Assembly (NCBI GenBank): GCA_036873755.1
Contig: JAVTVY010025077.1
Span: 1 to 64,000 of the forward strand
Origin: Hanleya hanleyi
Taxonomy: Eukaryota; Mollusca; Polyplacophora; Lepidopleurida; Hanleyidae
DNA: 64,000 nucleotides
Direction of reading: 5' to 3'
The notes under the pieces are model-generated. The model did no database searches, was not told the origin of the DNA, and worked only from the letters and a program-made list of their open reading frames with translations. The first letter of the stretch is position 1. Every line of letters begins with the position of its first letter. Below are positions 32,657 to 46,030 of this stretch, piece by piece. The position numbers and the translations under genes were made by a program.

Positions 32657-35600
32657 TAGAACGAGGATGGCTAACATGGCTCTACTCGTTGATAGTTTAC
32701 CGATAACGAAAAAGGATAACATGGTTCTACTCGTTGATAGTTTACCAATAACGAAGATGGATAACATGGTTCTACTCGTTGATAGTTTACCGATAACGAA
32801 GAGATTAACATGGTTCTACTGGTTGATAGTTTACTGATAATGAAGGGGTTAACATGGTTCTACTCGTTGATGGTTTACCGATAACGAAGAAGGATAACAT
32901 GGTTCTACTCGTTGATAGTTTACTGATAATGAAGGGGTTAACATGGTTCTACTCGTTGATAATTTACCGATAACGAAGCGGTTAACATGGTTCTACTCGT
33001 TGGTAGCTTACCGATAACGAAGGGATTAACACGGCTCTACTCCTTGGTAGTTCACCGATAACGAACGGATTAACATGGTTCTACTCGTTGATAGTTTACC
33101 GATAACGAAGGGGTTAACATGGATCTACTCGTTGATAGCTTACCGATAACGAAGGGATTAACATGGCTCTACTCGTTGATAGTTTACCGATAACGAAGAA
33201 GGATAACATGGTTCTACTCGTTGATGGTTTACCGATAACGGTGGGATTAACACGGTTCTACTCGTCGATAGCTTACCGATAACGAAGATGTTAACATGGC
33301 TCTACTCGTTGATAGTTTACCGATCACGAAGGGATTAACATGGTTCTACTCGTTGATATTTTACCGATAACGAGGTGATTGACATGGTTCTGCTCGTTTA
33401 TAGTTTACCGATAACGAAGAGGTTAACATGGCTCTACTCGTTGATAGTTTATCGATAACGAAGGGATTAACATGGTTCTACTCGTTGAAAGTTTACCGAT
33501 AACGAAGGGATTAACATGGCTCTACTCGTTGATAGCTTACCGATAACGAAGAGGTTAACATGGCTCTACTCGTTGATAGTTTCCGATAACGGAGGGATTG
33601 ACATGGTTCTACTCGTTGATAGTTTACCGATAACGAAGGGATTAACATGGTTCTACTCGATGATAGTTTACCGATAACGAAGGGGTTAACATGGCTCTAC
33701 TCGTTGATAGTTTACCGATAACGAAGGGATTAAAATGGATCTACTTGTTGATAGTTTACCGATAACGAAGAGATTAAAATGGTTCTACTCGTTGATGGCT
33801 TACCGATAGCGAAGGGATTAACATGGTTCTACTCGTTAATAGTTTACCGATAACGAAGGGATTAACATGGTTCTACTCGTTGATAGTTTACTGATAACGA
33901 GGGGGTTAACATGGCTCTACTCCTGTATTTTTTACCGATAACGAAGAGATTAACATGGTTCTACTTGTTGAAGGTTTACCGATAACGACGGGATTAGCAT
34001 GGTTCTACTCGATGATAGATTACTGATAACGCAGGGGTTAACATGGGTCTACTCGTTGATAGTTTACCTATAACGATGGGGTTAACATGGTTCTACTCGT
34101 TGAAAGGTTATCGATAACGAATGGATTAACATGCTTCTACTCGTTGATAGTTTACCGGTAACGAAGGGGTTAACATGGCTCTACTCGTTGATAGTTTAAC
34201 TATAACGAAGGGGTTAACATGGTTCTACTCGTTGAATGTTTATCGATAACGAATGGACTAACATGGCTCTACTCGTTGATATATTACCGATAACGAAGGG
34301 ATTAACATGGTTCTACTCGTTGATAGTTTACCGATAACGAAGTGGTTAACATGGATCTACTCCTTGATAATTTACCGATAACGGAGGAGTTAACATGGTT
34401 CTACTCGTTGATAGTTTATCGATAACGCAGGGGTTAACATGGCTCTACTCGTTGATAGTTTATCGATGATAGTTTACCGATAACGAAGGGGTTAACATGG
34501 CTCTACTCGTTGATAGTTTACCGATAATGAAGGGATTAACATGGTTCTACTCGTTGATATTTTACCGATAGGGAAGGGATTAACATGGTTCTAGTCGTTG
34601 ATAGTTTACCGAAAATGAAGTGATTAACATGGTTCTACTCGTTGACAGTTTACCGATAACGAAGGGGTTAACATGGCTCTACTCGTTGATAGTTTACCGA
34701 TAACGAAGGGGTTAACATGGCTCTACTCGTTGATAGTTTACCGATAACGAAGGGATTAACATGGGTCTACTCGTTGATATTTTTCCGATAACGAATGGAT
34801 TAAGATGGTTCTACTCGTTGATAGATTACCAATAACGAAGGGATTAACATGGTTCTACTCGTTCATAGTTTACCGATAACGAAGGGATTAACATGGTTCT
34901 ACTCGTTGATAGTTTACCGATAACGAAAAGGTTAGCGTGGTTCTACTCGTTGATATATTACGGATAACGAATAGGTTAACATGGTTCTACTCGTTGATAG
35001 TTTACCGATAACGAAGGGATTAGCATGGTTCTAATCGTTGATACATTACCCATAACGAAGGCATTAACATTGTTCTACTCGTTGATCGTTTACAGATAAC
35101 GAAGGGATTAACATGGTTCTACTCTATGATAGTTTAACGATAACGATGGCGTCAACATGGTTCTACTCGTTGATAGTTTACCGATAACGAAGAGGTTAGC
35201 GTGGATCTACTCGTTGAAATTTTACCGATAACCAAGAGATTAACATGGTTCTACTCGTTGATAGTTCACCGAAAACGAAGGGATTAACATGGTTCTACTC
35301 GTTGATATTTGACCGATAACGAAGAGGTTAGCGTGGTTCTACTCGTTGGTATTTTACCGATAACGAAGAGGTTAACACGGTTCTACTCGTTGATAGTTTA
35401 CCGATAACGAAGGGATTAACATGGTTCTAATTGTTGATAGATTACCGATAACGAAGGCGTTAACGTTGGCAGATTACCGATAACGAACGCATTAACATGG
35501 TTCTATTCGTGGATTGTTTACAGATAACGAAGGGATTAGCATGGTTCTACTCGATGATAGTTTACCGATAACGAAGGGGTCAACACGGTTCTACTCGTTG

Positions 35601-38600
35601 AGAGTTTACCGATAACGAAGAGGTTAGCCTGGTTCTACTCGTTGATATATCACCGATAACGAAGAGGTTAACATGGTTCTACTCGTTGATAGTTTACCGA
35701 TAACGAAGAGATTAACATGGTTCTAGTCGTTGATAGATTACCGATAACGAAGGCGTTAACATGGTTCTATTCGTTGATTGTTTACATATAACGAAGGGAT
35801 TAACATGGTTCTACTCGATGATAATTTACCGATAACGAAGGGGTCAACATGGTTCTACTCGACGATAGTTTACCGATAACGAAGGGATTAACATGGTTCT
35901 ACTCGATGATAGTTTACCGATAACGAAGGGGTCAAGATGGTTCTACTCGTTGATAGTTTAACGATAATGAAGGGATTAACATGGTTCTACTCCATGATAG
36001 TTTACCGATAACGAAGGGGTTAACATGGTTCTACTCGTTGATAGTTTACCGATAACGAAGGGTTTAACATGGTTCTACTCGCTTATAGTTTACCGATAAC
36101 AAAGGGGTTAACATGGCTCTACTCGTTGATAGTTTACCGATAACGAAGGGATTAACATGGTTCTACTCGTTGATATTTTAACGATAGTGAAGGGATTAAC
36201 ATGGTTCTACTCGTTGATAGTTTACCGATAATGAAGTGATTAACATGGTTCTACTCGTTGATAGTTTACCGATAACGAAGGGTTTAACATGGTTCTACTC
36301 GTTGATAGTTTACCGATAACGAAGGGGTTAACATGGCTCTACTCGTTGATAGTTTACCGATAACGAAGGGATTAACATGGGTCTACTCGTTGATAGTTTA
36401 CCGATAACGAAGGGATTGACATGGTTCTACTCGTTGATAGATTACCAATAACGAAGGGATTAACATGGTTCTACTCGTTGATACTTTACCGATAACGAAG
36501 GGGTTAAAGAGGCTCTACTGGTTGATAGTTTACCGATAACGAAGGGATTAACATGGTTCTACTCGTTGATAGTTTACCGATAACGAAGAGGTTAACATGG
36601 CTCTACTCGTTGATAGTTTTCCGAAAGCAGTGGGATTAACACGGTTCTACTCGTCGATAGTTTACCGATAACGAGGGGATTAACATGGTTCTACTCGTTG
36701 ATAGCTTCCCGATAACGAATGCGTTAACATGGTTCTACTCGATGATGGTTTACCGATAACGGCGGGATTAACACTGTTCTACTCGTCGATAGTTTACCGA
36801 TAACGAAGGATTAACATGGTTCTACTCGTTGATAGTTTGCCGATAACGAAGAGGTTAGCATGGCTCTACTCGTTGATAATTTATCGATAACGAAGGGCTC
36901 AACATGGTTCTACTCGTTGGTAGATTACCGATAACGAAGAGGTTAGCGTGGTTCTACTCGTTGATATCTTACCGATAACGAAGAGGTTAACATGATTCTA
37001 TTCGTTGATAATTTACCGATAACGAAGGGATTAACATGGTTCTACTCGATGATAGCTTACCGCTAACGGAGAGGTTAGCATGGTTCTACTCGTTGATATT
37101 TTACCGATAACGAAGTGGTTAACATGGTTCTACTCGTTGATAGTTTACCGATAACGAAGGGATTAACATGGTTCTACTCGATGAGAGTTTATCGATAACG
37201 AAGGGGTCAACAGGGTTCTACTCCTTGATAGTTTATCGGTAATGAAGGGATTAACATGGTTCTACTTGATGATAGTTTACCGATAACGAAGGGGTCAAGA
37301 TGGTTGTACTCGTTGATAGTTTATCGATAACGAAGGTTTTAACATGGTTCTACTCGCTGATAGTTTATCGATGACGAAGGGATTAACATGGCTCTACTCG
37401 TTGATAGTTTACCGATAACGAAGGGATTAACATGGCTCTACTCGTTGATGGTTTACCGATAACGAAGGGATTAACATGGCTCTAGTCGTTGATAGTTTAC
37501 CGATAATGAAGTGACTAACATGGTTCTAGTCGTTGATAGTTTACCGATAACGAAGGGGTTAACATGGTTCTACTCGTTGATAGTTTACCGATAACGAAGG
37601 GGTTAACATGGCTCTACTCGTTGATAGTTTACCGATAACGAAGGGATTAACATGGTTCTACTCGTTGATAGTTTACCGATAACGAAGGGATTAACATGGT
37701 TCTACTCGTTGATAGTTTACCGATAACGAAGGGATTAACATGGTTCTACTCGTTGATAATTTACCGATAACGAAGGGATTAACATGGTTCTACTCGTTGA
37801 TAGTTTATCCATAACGACTGGATTACCATGGTTCTACTCGTTGATAGTTTACCGATAACGAAGGCATTAACATGGTTCTACTCGGTGATAGCTTACCGAT
37901 AACGAAAGGGTTAACATGGATCTACTCGTTGATAGTTTACCGATAACGAAGGGGTTAACATGGTTCTACTCGTTGATAGTTTATCGATAACGAAGGGATT
38001 AACATGACTCTGCTCGTTCATAGATTACCGATAACGAAGCCGTTAACATGGTTCTACTCTTTGATGGTTTACCGATAACGGTGGGATTAACGAGGTTCTA
38101 CTCGTCGATAGTTTACCGATAACGAAGGGATTAACATGGTTCTATTCGTTGATAGTTTACCGATAACGAAGAGGTTAACATGTCTCTACTCGTTCATAGT
38201 TTACCGATAACGAGGTGATTGACATGGTTCTGCTCGTTTATAGTTTACCGATAACGAAGAGGTTAACATCGTTCTACTCGTTGATATTTTACCGATAACG
38301 AAGTGATTAACATGGTTCTAATTGTTGACATTTTACCGATAACGAAGAGGTTAACATGGTAATGATAGTTTGTCAATGACCATAGGCGTTAACATGGTTC
38401 TACTCGTTGATACTTTACCGATAACCATAGGGGTTAACATGGTTCTACTATTGCTAGCTTACCGATAACGAAGAGGTTAACATGGTCCAACTTGATGTTA
38501 ATTGACCGATAACGAGGAAGGTTAACATTGTTTTACTCGTTGATAGTTTATCGATAACGAAGGGATTAACATGGTTCTACTCGTTGATAGTTTACCGAAA

Positions 38601-39901
38601 ACGAAGGGATTAACATGGCTCTACTCGATGAGAGTTTACCGATAACGAAGGTGTTAACATGGCTCTACTCGTTGGTAGCTTACCGATAACGAAGGGATTA
38701 ACATGGTTCTACTTGTTGATAGTTTACTGATAACGAAGGGATTAACATGGTTCTACTCGTTGGTAGTTTACCGATAATGAAGGGATTAACATGGCTCTAC
38801 TCGTTGATAGTTTACCGATAACGAAGAGGTTAACATGGTTCTACTCGTTGATAGCTTACCAATAAGGAAGGCATTAACATGGTTCTACTCGTTGATAGTT
38901 TACCGATAACGAAGGGATTAACATGGTTCTACTCGTTGATAGTTTGCCGATAACGAAGGGGTTAACATGGTTCTACTCGATGATAGTTTACCGATAACGA
39001 AGGGGTTAACATGGCTCTACTCGTTGAGAGTTTACCGATAACGAAGGTTTTAACATGGTTCTACTCGTTGATAGTTTACCGATAACGAATGGATTAACAT
39101 GGTTCTACTCGCTGATAGTTTACCGATAACGAAGGGATTAGCATGGTTCTACTCGTTGATAGTTTACCGATAACGAAGAGATTAACATGGGTCTACTCGT
39201 TGATAGCTTACCGATAACGAAGGGGTTAACATGGCTCTACTCGTTGATAGTTTACCGATAACGAAGGGATTAACATGGTTCTACTCGTTGGTAGTTTAAC
39301 GATAACGAATGGATTAACATGGTTCTACTCGTTGATAGTTTACCGATAACGAAGTGATTAACATGGTTCTACTCGTTGATAGTTTACCGATAACGAAGAG
39401 GTTAGCGTGGTTCTACTCGTTGATATTTTACCGATAACGAAGAGGTTAACATGGTTCTACTCGTTGATAGTTTACCGATAACGAAGGGATTAACATGGTT
39501 CTACTCGTTGGTAGTTTACCGATAACGAAGGGATTAACATGGTTCTACTCGTTGATAGTTTCCCGATAACGAATGGATTAACATGGTTCTACTCGTTGAT
39601 AGTTTACCGATAACGAAGGGATTAACGTGGTTCTAATCGTTGATAGATTACCGATAACGAAGGCGTTAACATGGTTCTGCTGGTTGATTGTTTACAGATA
39701 ACGAAGGGATTAACATGGTTCTACTCGATGATAGTTTACCGATAACGAAGGGGTCAACATGGTTCTACTCGCTGATAGTTTACCGATAACGAAGGGTTTA
39801 ACATGGTTCTACTCGTTGATAGTTTACCGTAACGAAGGTGTTAACATGGTTTTACTCTTTGAAAGTTTACCGATAACAAAGATGGTTAACATGGTTCTAC
39901 T
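32657..39901. repeat. Giant 44-bp minisatellite, block 1 (about 164 units)
   Basis: The consensus unit joins ATGGTTCTACTCGTTGATA to GTTTACCGATAACGAAG and GGATTAAC, 44 bp in all. Units vary at a few positions (TTCTAC/CTCTAC, GGGATT/GGGGTT/GAGGTT), and some are shortened or fused. The first units (to about 32810) are 45 bp, ending GGATAAC. The block covers about 7.2 kb without other insertions. It has no coding role that I can see. Confidence 0.95.
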
Positions 39902-40235
39902 AAAAATCTGTGGTTCCACTGAGTAATTTGATATAATATAGGAGGAAAGTAACTCCGAATATATTGAGAAAAGACAATATTTCAACATATATTTATGCCA
40001 TCATCAGGAATATTTACAATTAGACAACTCCAGTATTTAACAAGGTATGTACACAAATGTGAGTATCAAGTCAGCCAAGCAGATGTTTGGTCAAAATGGT
40101 GAGCAAAAATCTAGTGAGTAGCTTTGGGCATTAGAGCGGCAAAAAAGTCACAGAGTATTGAATAGTGTTCATGTTGTTGATTCAGGCAGACAGTATTGTA
40201 CAAGTAGTGTTCAAAGTGATTAAACGCTAGTTGTG

Positions 40236-41579
40236 ACGTCACTCTATTGTTAAAAGTGTACATTATTTTCACGAATGTACGGCAAGTGTACATACTGTTT
40301 CACGAATATACATTCTTTTTCTGGGAAGGAACGCGTCTGTCAGGTAACGCATGTAGGTAGACACGAACCACCAGTAAATGGGGAAATAGATTACTCGATG
40401 CCGGTCTCCTGTAATGTACAAATGACAAACCCACACAGCATTGCAACAAACGAATTCGACTTATTTAATTTAGCCGGAACCAACAGGTGGAACCAAGTAA
40501 TGTTCTGTAGGAAAAAAAGTAGACGAACGAGAAACCCAGAAAGATACTATGCTGAATACAATGTAATAAATGTGCAAATTGCATATACATGTAGGAATGG
40601 CATAAACCTTTAAATCCGAATAGCAGTCCGAGAAGTGTTCTATTTATGTTAACGTTTATTGTGACATGTGGAATACGGGTATAGAAAGAGTCGTCCAGTC
40701 GCGGACTGTAGTTTCTCTGAATCCGGTCACGATTTCTTTTTGTGAGCGTTACACCACATGCCTTCTGATATACATACATTAAAACAGCGACAGCGCCTAA
40801 TCTTTAGTTGTCGCCTGCTGGGCGTTGATTGCAGACTAAGCAGTCAAAATGTGACGCGTCTGTATATGGTAACACATTAATTTTCTGTCGTACTTATATG
40901 TGTGGGTACAAGTGAAATGTGTACCGGTAAACGTGAACTCCTGTCAGACATTCCGTTAATTATGGGCCTGGTATGAGATCAAACGTATGGACATAGGGAT
41001 ATGTAATTTGTATGTCTGCATGTTTTGCTTCATATGCGTTTCACGTAATGCAGATAGTGACACGTATATATCCATTACATATATGCTTTTGTTACAAATA
41101 TTTGTAACGATAACGTGAGAGTTACGGACCAGTCAAAGTTTTGTTTCGTGTGCAAATGTGTTGTTTGTCCTGAAACAACTATGATGTGTTACACAATACG
41201 GCCAATATGTAAGCTATTTATCGCCTTCGACATCGGAGAACGATTTCTCTGTGTTGAATAGATAAACAGCAGTCCAGGTAGGCGTGTGCATAAATTCATG
41301 TGATGGACTGTCCATCATGTAGGACGCCGTCAATCGGGTACAGTGTGCGTACTTGGCCCTTTGCAGTTCTTGTTCGAATTGTTCCACATGTGTAATTACC
41401 TGAGCCTTTTTCATGGCAATTTGTTCGGTTTGACATAGCTCATTTCATTCTTCGTGTAAGAAGAAGAAGAAGTAAATACATTATCGTTGGACTAACGTTT
41501 AAGTCGCAGAAAGACCTCGTAACTGTACATTCGCGCCTCGTCGATTCTTTTTCACGAATGTACAGTTACTCGGCCTTTC
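40236..41579. other. Unassigned internal DNA of the PLE 2 insertion
   Basis: An open frame at 40275-40613 (112 codons) is not recognised and overlaps another frame on minus. CACGAATGTAC words occur near both ends (40270 and 41555), hinting that this block is itself an insertion. Confidence 0.3.
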
Positions 41580-41655
41580 TCCTTTACAGATGTCCAGACT
41601 ATTAAGGCAACACAACAACCCGGTACTTTGAGACAACACAATAAACCGTAGCCTT

Positions 41656-41688
41656 ATAAGACGCCAAGCGAAAGCCTTGGCGTCTTAT
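41656..41688. other. Perfect 13-bp hairpin
   Basis: ATAAGACGCCAAG, loop CGAAAGC, then the exact complement CTTGGCGTCTTAT. It lies just beyond the end of the minus-strand GIY-YIG sequence. Confidence 0.6.
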
Positions 41689-41987
41689 CACGGTAGGTAC
41701 AAGTGAAAAAGAACTGGAACAAAACGTTCAAAATATAGTTACTTTTAATCCTTCCTTGAATATTTTCTTTCCGTACTATGATCACCTAAAGTTGAGTGGT
41801 TGGTGTCATCGGAGTGTTTAAATGCCTTGAACGAAGCAGAAAAATCGAAACATTTTCTCAACAATTTCTTCGGCCTCCAAAATTTCTAATCGCCGCCATG
41901 TTTATGTAATGCGCATGTGTCGAACAAAACAACATCCGGTCCCAAAAGCACATTGGGAGTCTATGATTTCACAGTTTTCTTGAATCA

Positions 41988-42485
41988 TTAGTCCCGACAA
42001 TTCAGCTTTACTAATGTCAGTGGAAGAATCTGTTGGTTGAATAGGCTCCAGATCTGAAATCCCTCACAGTTGTCAATATGGTTACAAATGTTACTATTTC
42101 CTGTGAAATGTTCACGTGCACGTTGTTTCAAACACCTATCCGTTTTGTCGATATATTGGCTGTCACATGCCGGGCAGATGAATTTGTATATAATTGAACT
42201 TCTGTATTTTGTAGGGGTTGGATCTTTGTTGGAAACGAAAAATCCTATTTTCTTCGTTTGCCAGAGTGTTATGAAACGCAAGTCCTTTCGTTTTAGATAA
42301 CGTTTGGTTTTAGATATGCATTTATGCGCGACCTTTTCACCATACTGTCCTAAATAAGGCAATCTCATCCAGATTTTGGGAATGTCGGCGGTTTCATCCT
42401 GTTGTTGATTATTCCGAGGCTTGGGTTTAAATTTAACCACATCGACAACTGTGAGGGATTTCAGATCTGGAGCCTGTTCAACCAA
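41988..42485 (-). pseudogene. GIY-YIG endonuclease region of a Penelope-like element
   Basis: The 165-codon minus-strand frame has MRLPYLGQYGEKVAHKC, then IIYKFICPACDSQYIDKTDR with the paired tyrosines of the GIY-YIG core and a CxxC pair. RCLKQRAREHF follows with the expected arginine and histidine, then HIDNCEGFQIW. This is the linker-plus-nuclease pattern of the Penelope endonuclease, which nicks the target DNA for primed reverse transcription. In the second core motif YIDKT has Asp where Gly is usual, so activity is doubtful. The end of the frame diverges from the usual C-terminus. No RT of the same family is visible next to it. Confidence 0.65.
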
Positions 42486-42489
42486 CCAG

Positions 42490-43162
42490 ATTATAATTTC
42501 GACATCGTAAACTATCCCTATCTGGATAGTAATATTCCAGTGGGACCTGCATATGGCGTATACCTATCTCGCTTAGTAGCATTTGCTAGATCCTGTGTTA
42601 AATGTGATGATTTTAATCAACGTCACAAAACATTGTTGCAGAAACGTATAAAACAGGGCTATTCCACCAAGCGCCTCCACTCAAAGTTTCTCAAATTTGG
42701 CGATACATATCGCATGCTGATAGCAAAGTACGAACGTAGCGTGCAAGATCTATGGCGCTACGTTTCGTAACTTGTGTCTAATTCCGCTTAACCCGGGGCT
42801 AGGGGCCGTATGAACACATGTACTTCAATATCCTCATGGTGCCCATATGAACAGTCAAAATCAAAGCGTGACTGAGATACATCTTTTTTGGATAACGACT
42901 CTAAAACGAATATTACGGATTAAGAATACTGAGCAGCGATACGGATTTGATATTTTTGGAATATCATTGCCGGCATCATTGAAAACTGTTGACCGCTTCT
43001 CTCTTGCAGGAAACAAACCTATGTTTATGTATACTATGATCGTCTTTTTGAATTTGGTGCTAATACTGTTATATGGAAAATGGAATAGGTCTTTGGATTA
43101 TGGACGCGGATATTCTCTAATGGACGACGGCTGGATTATGAATGACGGACTAGACGCTTGTA
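42490..43162 (+). mobile_element. PLE family 1, copy 4 (RT thumb plus 3' tail)
   Basis: It begins in the C-terminal RT region (NFDIVNYPYLDSNIP, PAYGVYLSRLVAFARSC, TKRLHSKFLKFGDTYRML; frame open to 42770) and ends with GGACTAGACGCTTGTAAT. It sits inside the plus-strand GIY-YIG remnant of PLE family 2, splitting it after CAACCAACCAG, and is therefore a younger insertion. Confidence 0.7.
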
Positions 43163-43177
43163 ATTCCACTGACATTA

Positions 43178-45843
43178 ACCCTATCTGGGCTGGGCTTTTT
43201 GGGACCTGTCCAGGCCTGGGAGAGGGCCGAAATACCCCCCACCCCCACCTAATTATTTTTCTTACCCGTTGAGCTGGGGGGCTGAAACTTATCACACTAT
43301 ACCCTTGGGTCAATCTCTAACAGTAAACGTAAAAAATCCAAGATGGCCGCTTTGATGACGTCATAGTGACGTCATTTTCAAAAACGCCATTTTTTGGTCG
43401 ATTTTTCCGTCAGATTTTCCGAATTTTTTATTTTTGCAATTTCTCCGCAATTTCTCCGATAAATTAGTAAATATTGATGTGATGTGAAATAAAATAGTTT
43501 TTGCCCACTTTTCATCGGGGAAAAACAGAAATTTTGAAGAAATATAACCAAAATATCACTTTTCTGCTATCCCATGTGGCCGCCATCTTGGATTTACCCA
43601 TGATCCTCTGCTCGGGGGCCAGGCAAATATGCTCAAAATAACCCCAATATGACAAACAATAAAGTCACGGAGTTTCAGCTCTCCATTTTTTGTTGTTCCG
43701 GATATAGGTGGCCCTCCACAGTTTCGTAGTAATGGCCCCTCTCTAATTTCATAATACGATAGACTGCCCTTGCTCTGCTACATCATAATTCTTCTTGTCT
43801 TCTTAATAGCTTATATCTATAATGCCATCCTATTCAGCATTATCAACGCTGATCACGAGTACGTACAAATCGAGTGCTGGCTTCGTCTACACGCTGATCA
43901 GGGAGTAAATTTTGTCCTGCCTCAGTTATGCCCCTTGGGTGTGCCTAAAAATCGGGACTGATTTACGGGAAGAAAATCTGACAAAAAACGAGCAGGTTGA
44001 CACCCACTTTTGTTTGCCTTTTTGAGTTGAGACCGGATCAGGGAACGTGAGTAAGAAGTTTAATTAAAATCGCTCTTACAGATTTTTCTGGAAATTGAGC
44101 CGAATTTGACCATTTTTCGACATTTTTAAGGGGTTTTCTAGGAAAAATGAAGCAAGCATGAAGGAGAATGTTTGAGTTTAATTTTTCTATACCATAGCAG
44201 TGTTATATCTTAAAATAATAGTTTCATCATGCTCTTTCAGAAAATATATACATATAAGTGTTTTGGGTTGAAGGTTTTGCGACAACTGGTGGCCGAAAAA
44301 CGGACCCATGGTCTATTCCATGCCGAATGGAAGAATCTCTGGAGTGCACTCTTTAAGGCATAATAGTGGAGTCTATGCATTATCTTAATGTAGACTCCGT
44401 TACGGAGCGGAGATGTGTCATTACGCCAGATTGTTTAATTTTGACTGCCGAGTTACATTTGAAGCGATATTTTCGGAAGCAGGTGGAAAGAAGACCAGGA
44501 GTTCGATTAAAATAATCCACAGTGTGTCCATTAGTATACTATTAAGGTTATTGCATACTATATTCCATACAGGAGTTATCTCCCCCTAGAATGAGATTTC
44601 GGTGGATATTATGGCAGAACGAGGTCCTATCAGAATGATATAAATTTGCCAGTGTGAATATTCTTTACAAGAGAACCCATTTACAGTCCATAAAGAATGG
44701 AATAAATGTATATTATTATGGTTTTACGAATTATTTCTCAAGTTTCTGAATTATTTCCCATGTTTCTATGAGAAAATTTAGTGCAAAATTACCAATAATT
44801 TGACTTGGTTACATCTCCTATTTGCCTTTTCCCGCGTTTCTGCTATCATTGGAAAGCGGAAAAGCAACCACGGCATTCATATTGCCGAATGGATGCCCAT
44901 TATTAAGAAGAAATAGGTTAATTTTGAGTTTTGTTCTCGAAAATCCTGTTAGAATTGGCAAAAGTGATCAAAACAAAGATGGGGTAGGGGAAAGTTATCG
45001 GTCGGAGTTCCCACAATAATATGCATAAATGGCAAGTGTTGTATACCGCCATACTCGCAAACACTCCCAGATTACAATAAATGTGAATAATTAATTTCGT
45101 AGAAAATATCCTGCCCCTTAAGGTGGCCCTGCACAGTTTCGTAGTAATGGCCCCTCTCTAATTTCATAATACGATAGACTGCCCTTGCTCTGCTACATCA
45201 TAATTCTTCCTGTCTTCTTAATAGCTTATATCTATAATGCCATCCTATTCAGCATTATCAACGCTGATCACGAGTACGTACAAATCGAGTGCTGGCTTCG
45301 GGTACACGCTGATCGGGATCATGGAGTAAAGTTTGTCCTGCCTCAGTTATGCCCCTTGGGTGTGCCTAAAAATCGGGACTCATTTACGTGAAGAAAATCT
45401 GACAAAAAACGAGCAGGTTGACACCCACTTTTGTTTGCCTTTTTAAGTTGAGACCGGACCAGGGAACGTGAGTAAGAAGTTTAATTAAAATCGCTCTTAC
45501 AAATTTTTCTGGAAATTGAGCCGAATTTGACCATTTTTCGACATTTTTAAGGGGTTTTCTAGGAAAAATGAAGCAAGCATGACGGAGAATGTTTGAGTTT
45601 AATTTTTCTATACCATAGCAGTGTTATATCTTAAAATAATAGGTTCATCATGCTCTTTCAGAAAATATATACATATAAGTGTTTTGGGTGGAAGGTTTGG
45701 CGACAACTGGTGGCCGAAAAACGGACCCATGGTCTATTCCATGCCGAATGGAAGAATCTCTGGAGTGCACCCATAGCGCAGAAAGTTGGTAGGGGGTGCC
45801 ATAATGCCCACCCCCCCCTCCCCCCCCACAGGCCAGGTGGGGT
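43178..45843. mobile_element. MITE family with ACCCTATCTGG ends, enlarged copy
   Basis: Left end ACCCTATCTGGGCTGGG at 43178 and right end CCACAGGCCAGGTGGGGT at 45843 are inverted and flanked by TA. The uninterrupted target can be read from the minus copy near 42000 (GACATTAGTAAAGC), confirming the insertion point. Inside are the usual MITE core (to about 43700) and a 640-bp direct repeat pair. Confidence 0.6.
43706..45769. repeat. 640-bp direct repeats around a 770-bp spacer
   Basis: The segment from GGTGGCCCTCCACAGTTTCG (43707) to CTCTGGAGTGCAC (44350) recurs at 45122-45770 with few changes. Each copy could be read as starting TG and ending CA, like a small LTR, but I see no primer-binding site or gene in the 770-bp spacer. 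A simple tandem duplication is equally possible. Confidence 0.6.
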
Positions 45844-46030
45844 TAGTAAAGCCGAATTGTCCGGACTAATGATTCAAGAAAATTGTGAAATAATAGACTC
45901 TTCTAGACACTGGTCCGAAGTACTCTTACGAGAGGCGTTAGCTATAAGACGCTACAGACCCGACTTAAATCATGGTCTAAAAGCATCAAGGAACTTGTCT
46001 TATTCCGATAAATGTATAACTGTTTTATAA
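45844..46030 (+). pseudogene. C-terminal GIY-YIG fragment of PLE family 2 (plus strand)
   Basis: The frame after the MITE gives KAELSGLMIQENCEIIDSS then REALAIRRYRPDLNHGLKAS, the usual C-terminal end of Penelope endonuclease ORFs (long-side-chain residue followed by P-LN-GL). The matching upstream part is at 42438-42490, before PLE copy 4. It is broken by two insertions. Confidence 0.6.

Noticed and set aside
32657..39901. CRISPR-like regular array
   Set aside because: Units abut with no unique spacers and the surrounding DNA is animal; it is a minisatellite.
40275..40613. 112-codon frame as a PLE family 2 RT
   Set aside because: No RT motifs (no YxDD, no motif A or B); not recognisable.
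43711..45769. Complete LTR retrotransposon
   Set aside because: No gag/pol frame, no primer-binding site and no purine tract are visible in the 770-bp spacer; only the direct repeats can be supported.
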